A DNA stretch of 64,000 nt. Source: JABDKJ01 sp964609215 (GTDB taxonomy: Bacteria > Bacteroidota > Bacteroidia > Flavobacteriales_D > JABDKJ01). The position numbers and the translations under genes are program-made. Each line of letters opens with the position of its first letter. Positions within the stretch are counted from its first letter, which is position 1. The notes below the pieces were generated by a model. The model saw only the letters and a list, made by a program, of their open reading frames with translations. It had not been told where the DNA came from and did no database searches. Location: assembly GCA_964609215.1 (NCBI GenBank), contig CAZSQZ010000004.1, positions 237,285-301,284 of the forward strand, read 5' to 3'. This document shows, one piece after another, positions 60,901 through 64,000 of the stretch.

Positions 60901-61640
60901 GAAATATTGATTTTGGAACTTCAAAAGGTTTAACATTTAGTTATGACCTGAGAAGAACTGGGAATGTTTGGATGAAAGCAAATTATACTCTTCTATTTGC
61001 AAGTGGTACAGGATCAAATGCTACTTCTAACTTAGATCTTTCCAGAGCGCAAGTTCCTAACCTTAGAACTATTATTCCTTTAGATTTTGACCAAAGACAT
61101 CAAATTCAATTAACTATGGATTATAGATATGGTGAAGGAAAAGATTATAATGGTCCTGTAATAGGAAATAGCCAGATTCTATCAAATGTTGGTCTGAATT
61201 TAGTAGGTAATCTAGGTTCAGGTACACCATATACGCAAAGATCTGGAGCACAAAGTTTAAATGGAATTGGTTTTGCCGGATTGGTAGGTGGAACACCCAA
61301 CTCAGCTAGACTTCCATGGCAGTTTACAGTAAACGCTGTTCTTGATAAAACAATTGATTTAAACTTCAAGAAAGAAAAAGGAGAAAAAGCAAGTTCTGCT
61401 GCTCTGAATGTTTACTTATTGGTCAATAATGTATTCAATACTGCAAATATAATTGGCGTATACTCCACAACAGGTAGTCCAGATGATGATGGTTATCTGG
61501 TTACTTCTTTAGCTCAACAAGATCAAAATAGTAGGATAGATCCTAATGCATATATAGATTTATACAATTTGCGTCTTGCCAGTCCGTTTAATTTTAGTAC
61601 TGCCAGAACTATCCAATTAGGTTTAAGACTAGACTTTTAA
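57942..61640 (+). CDS. Large TonB-dependent receptor with CarboxypepD_reg-like domain
   Basis: 1232 residues. Signal peptide (VLFCSLFLVGGLSAQ), CarboxypepD_reg-like domain (GTLKGKVIDKDTKEPLPFAN ... FDGEYTIKPIPPGTYDV, about 25-105), a TonB-box-like strand (LEEVIVTGYKVPLID), plug (ATTVGGVNDSGTNGGISIRGAR, FIDGIKVRG, GDVSGGAINISTRGS) and a long barrel with C-terminal strand ARTIQLGLRLDF. Much longer than a standard receptor because of big extracellular loops rich in Asp, Gly and Asn. It is followed after 19 bases by a large secreted protein gene, so the two probably work together. Substrate unknown. Confidence 0.92.
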   Translation: MLRKYIVLFCSLFLVGGLSAQLSSGTLKGKVIDKDTKEPLPFANLVILQGSQQIGGATTNFDGEYTIKPIPPGTYDVKCFFVGYSDRQVSGVVINNNKITFLDMDMSSGSVDLEEVIVTGYKVPLIDKDGGASGGTVTREDIAKMPGRSAVSIATTVGGVNDSGTNGGISIRGARTSGTVFFIDGIKVRGNLTLPKSAIAEVQVLTGGIPANVGDVSGGAINISTRGSTSPKFFGGVELLSSGFRAGDEIIGLDGFGQTQIEGSIGGPLAFKKDEEGNKTDPYMGFFVSGNFRKFEDTRPSAIGNWYLKDDVKADLQSNPITAISQGPNDFVIYNTDFLSADDFENVKARRNSDLLGASLAAKLDITASDLINVSIGGSADYVDRLNYSFLGSVFNFQNNSRTRDLTWRTFVRFTQRFAGQESEESEEESASSIKNAFYTVSFDYSKFNRRTQHETHGEDFFNYGYVGRFETFQQNNYALVDTLGGGNGVGLVQDGFLDTLIGFTPGTLNPDLAQVSSAYFNLLDADGNYNNFQDILGSGGLLNGSAAPNVYGLWVNNAGNALGGDVQNNTFGLTDNIQWRITAAGSADIGNHALQIGFEYEQRVDRGYGLAPRGLWGLGRQRVNNHFTGIDYSAVPDINFMGGFFFYDYPRLIADDLTAFGRNLREELGISDGEFVFIDELDPSQLSLDLFSADDLLNDGASAVTYFGYDHLGNKTSDRPSFDDFFDGVNDDGDFTRSIGAFEPIYTAGYIMDKFAFDDIIFNVGLRVDRYDANQKVLKDDFIVGEGLTASEISEVNGQPVSHPANIGDDFAVYYDNILSPTTINGYRDGDQWFNAQGTPIDNPASISGSQGIAPALVDPDAVRTNLTSNAFEDYDPAITVMPRVSFSFPISDQAVFFAHYDVLAQRPSSNNRLNPIDYYFIATRNTVINNPNLRPEKTIDYELGFQQELSRSSSLKIAAFYREQRDMITSRFLAQAFPRQYITFRNIDFGTSKGLTFSYDLRRTGNVWMKANYTLLFASGTGSNATSNLDLSRAQVPNLRTIIPLDFDQRHQIQLTMDYRYGEGKDYNGPVIGNSQILSNVGLNLVGNLGSGTPYTQRSGAQSLNGIGFAGLVGGTPNSARLPWQFTVNAVLDKTIDLNFKKEKGEKASSAALNVYLLVNNVFNTANIIGVYSTTGSPDDDGYLVTSLAQQDQNSRIDPNAYIDLYNLRLASPFNFSTARTIQLGLRLDF

Positions 61641-61659
61641 TCAAAAATATTTGACGATT

Positions 61660-64000
61660 ATGAAAATGAAATTAACTCATATATTATTAGCCGCTAGTTT
61701 TCTTATTGCTTTCCATTCGGAAGCTAGAGAAATAGAAGGAAAAAGTGCAAAACCAAGTAAATCTCAAGCGAAAGTTGCGGATTGTGTGCCTCCTTCTGGG
61801 TACAGACAATTCGAACTGAACAATGTTAGGTTTGGTTTGGAAACTGCAGGTTCTCTTTGGGAAAATAGGCCTGGGGGACAAATTGCTGATTATGAAGTTC
61901 CTAAAGGGTCTGATATTCATTCCATTTTTGCTGGTGGTTTATGGATGGGTGGAACCTCTCCAGATCAACAATTGAAATTGGCTGCGGTTACTTTCCGTCA
62001 GGGAGGTACAGATTTCTGGCCAGGTCCATTGCAGGAAGAAACTGCGAATATTGAATCAGAAACATGTGAGGAATTTGATCGCCATTGGTTAGTCAGAAGA
62101 CAAGATGTTGAACTTCATAGATTATGGTTTGAAAGAAACAGACAAGTAAATGAAGGTTTAGCTCCTGCATCTATTCTTTCGGAAGACCCATTTCAAAATG
62201 GCTATACCATACCTGATTCTTTCTTCGATTATCCTGCACTTAATTTTGACCCGCTAGCTCAAAGAGATTTAGCCCCTTATTTTGATGCTAATGGAGATGA
62301 TTTCTACGATCCTGAAGATGGAGATTATCCAGGTTTTGATTTGGATGGGAATATAGATTGTAATACGAAATGTGCAACAGATCCCATTCCATTATTTGGT
62401 GATGAAACATTGTGGTGGGTATTTAATGACAATGGAGGAATTCATACAGAATTTGGTGGAGATCCTATTGGAATGGAAATTAGAGCACAGGCTTTTGCAT
62501 TTACTTCCAATGATGAGATCAATAACATGACCTTCTGTAATTACACGCTAATTAACAGAGGAACTCAAACTTTGATTGAAACATTCTTTGGACAATGGGT
62601 GGATCCTGATTTAGGATGTTTTAACGATGATTATGTCGGATGCGATGTACAAAGAGGATTGGGTTATTGCTATAACGGTGATGCGGAAGATGAAAATTGT
62701 CAGGGTGCAAATGGATACGGTATTCAGCCACCCGCAATTGGTGTAGATTTCTTTGAAGGACCTTTCCAGGATCCTGATTTCAAAGATAATCCAGACACCA
62801 CAGACATTCAAACAGCTATTTTAGAGCAAGGTATTCCCTACCCTGGTTTGGGTATCGGATATGGTGATGGTATTGGTGATCCTAACTTCTGTGTTGATCC
62901 TGAATGTTGCGATAATGAGCGTTTTGGTATGAGAAGGTTTGTTTATTATAATAACGATGGAAATCCAATAAATGGGAATCCAAATATCGCAATAGAAGTT
63001 TATAATTATCTACGTGGTATATGGAGAAATGGTCAGAGAATGACCTTTGGTGGTGATGGAACCGATGCCGGAGGTATTCCTACTGATTACATGTTCCCTG
63101 GTGATACAGATCCTTTGGGTTGGGCAACAGCTGGTTTAGAGTTATCTACCGATTGGACTGAAGAAACTGCAATGAATGGTTCTCCTAATCCTCCCGCAGA
63201 TAGAAGATTTCTTCAATCAGCAGGACCTTTCATCCTAGAACCGGGAGAGTTTAACAATATTACAGTAGGTGTAGTTTGGGCAAGAGCATTAAGTGGTGGA
63301 CCACTTGCATCTGTTGCAGAACTTCAAAGAGCTGATGATAAAGCACAATCGCTTTTCGACAACTGTTTTAGAATTCTTAATGGACCAGATGCTCCGGATG
63401 TAACTATTCAGGAATTAGATCAACAACTGGTTCTTTACTTATCGAACGATAATGTATTGTCTAATAACTTCCAAGAATCATATTCTGAGTTTGACCCTAC
63501 AATTCCAGAAACTTTTTCAGATGGAACTACAATCCCTGAAGAAGACAAGTTTTACAGATTTCAAGGGTATCAGATTTTTCAAGTAAGAGATGCATCGGTT
63601 TCTGCCAATGATTTAAATAATCCAGATCTAGCAAGATTGGCATTTCAAAGTGATATTGTTGACTTTACTCCTGAAGGTGAACCTGTTTCTCAAATCATCA
63701 ATTGGGAATTTGACCCTAATATTGGATTAGTTGTTCCTTCCGAGCAAGTAAATGGTGCAAACGAAGGAATCAACCATACCTTCTTAGTTACAGATGATTT
63801 ATTTGCTACAGAATCTGGATCTCTTGTAAATCATACTAAATATTATTTCATAGCTATAGCTTACGGTTATAATAACTATGAAGATTATAATTACCTAACC
63901 CAATCAGGTGCTGCTTTACCTTACATTGCAAGTAGAAAATCTGCCATTGGAGATATTAAAACCTTCTGTGGTATTCCACATATTCCTGCTTCTGAAAGTG
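61660..64000 (+). CDS. Large secreted Bacteroidota protein, C-terminus beyond the window
   Basis: At least 780 residues, no stop up to 64000. Signal peptide (MKMKLTHILLAASFLIAFHSEA). Conserved blocks include FAGGLWMGGTSPDQQLKLAA, RQGGTDFWPGPLQ, GDETLWWVFNDNGG, DPDLGCFNDDYVGCD, RGLGYCYNGD, YGIQPPAIGVDFFEGP and YRFQGYQIFQVRDASV. These are shared by a widespread family of large surface proteins usually ending in a T9SS sorting domain, which would lie beyond the edge. It contains many Cys and Asp-rich Ca-binding-like loops (DPEDGDYPGFDLDGNIDC). Directly downstream of the 1232-residue receptor and probably cotranscribed with it. Confidence 0.8.
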   Translation, partial: MKMKLTHILLAASFLIAFHSEAREIEGKSAKPSKSQAKVADCVPPSGYRQFELNNVRFGLETAGSLWENRPGGQIADYEVPKGSDIHSIFAGGLWMGGTSPDQQLKLAAVTFRQGGTDFWPGPLQEETANIESETCEEFDRHWLVRRQDVELHRLWFERNRQVNEGLAPASILSEDPFQNGYTIPDSFFDYPALNFDPLAQRDLAPYFDANGDDFYDPEDGDYPGFDLDGNIDCNTKCATDPIPLFGDETLWWVFNDNGGIHTEFGGDPIGMEIRAQAFAFTSNDEINNMTFCNYTLINRGTQTLIETFFGQWVDPDLGCFNDDYVGCDVQRGLGYCYNGDAEDENCQGANGYGIQPPAIGVDFFEGPFQDPDFKDNPDTTDIQTAILEQGIPYPGLGIGYGDGIGDPNFCVDPECCDNERFGMRRFVYYNNDGNPINGNPNIAIEVYNYLRGIWRNGQRMTFGGDGTDAGGIPTDYMFPGDTDPLGWATAGLELSTDWTEETAMNGSPNPPADRRFLQSAGPFILEPGEFNNITVGVVWARALSGGPLASVAELQRADDKAQSLFDNCFRILNGPDAPDVTIQELDQQLVLYLSNDNVLSNNFQESYSEFDPTIPETFSDGTTIPEEDKFYRFQGYQIFQVRDASVSANDLNNPDLARLAFQSDIVDFTPEGEPVSQIINWEFDPNIGLVVPSEQVNGANEGINHTFLVTDDLFATESGSLVNHTKYYFIAIAYGYNNYEDYNYLTQSGAALPYIASRKSAIGDIKTFCGIPHIPASES

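Overview
The window comes from a Bacteroidota chromosome, most likely a free-living flavobacterium- or cytophaga-like organism. It is AT-rich and densely packed. Several secreted proteins end in type IX secretion (T9SS) sorting domains. It has CarboxypepD_reg/TonB-dependent receptors, a short primary sigma factor without region 1.1, a PorG-like DUF6089 barrel, and upstream boxes of the Bacteroidota type (TTG about 17-20 nt before TAnnTTTG). No rRNA, CRISPR array, insertion sequence or prophage was seen.

Layout. 1-2073: YdjM-like and dtd genes (minus), then a DinB-like/DoxX-like/FKBP operon (plus). 2137-7355: two T9SS cargo proteins around a TonB-dependent receptor. 7507-11849: minus-strand operon dapF, GNAT acetyltransferase, mltG, phosphohexomutase, unknown protein. 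12121-19136: HtrA protease, rpoD, long-form GAPDH, NupC, thyA-folA. 19219-24936: tightly coupled set of PIG-L deacetylase, TlpA-like lipoprotein, a 37-residue membrane microprotein candidate and a sodium:solute symporter. 24933-29196: PorG-like barrel, TrmH-family methyltransferase, mutS. 29197-29770: a gene-free stretch with a candidate minus-strand small RNA. 29771-34690: a 1639-residue T9SS adhesin-like protein with three repeated modules. 34719-36579: two unknown exported proteins and two tRNAs (Leu-TAA, Gly-GCC). 36690-41184: Asp-box T9SS protein, KDO transferase and a beta-barrel.

41292-49534 is a nucleotide-sugar operon. It holds WbpE-, WbpD-, WbpB- and WbpA-type enzymes, which together would make UDP-2,3-diacetamido-2,3-dideoxy-glucuronic acid, with UDP-glucose dehydrogenase, UDP-xylose synthase, RmlB and a CpsB/YwqE-type PHP phosphatase. 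In Porphyromonas gingivalis the same Wbp route (including PorR, the WbpE enzyme) supplies the sugar needed to anchor T9SS cargo, so the operon and the T9SS cargo genes in this window may be functionally linked.

49535-57706: a MORN-repeat protein, several exported proteins of unknown role, fabD, folE, a 6-pyruvoyl-tetrahydropterin synthase-type enzyme, hldD, a Rieske-like lipoprotein without canonical ligands, and a small lysine-rich exported protein. 57942-64000: a 1232-residue TonB-dependent receptor followed at once by a large secreted protein that runs off the right edge.

Genes are often coupled by ATGA, TAATG, GTGA or TTGA junctions, and four convergent pairs overlap by exactly four bases at their stop codons. 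All assignments come from reading the sequence; no database search was run.
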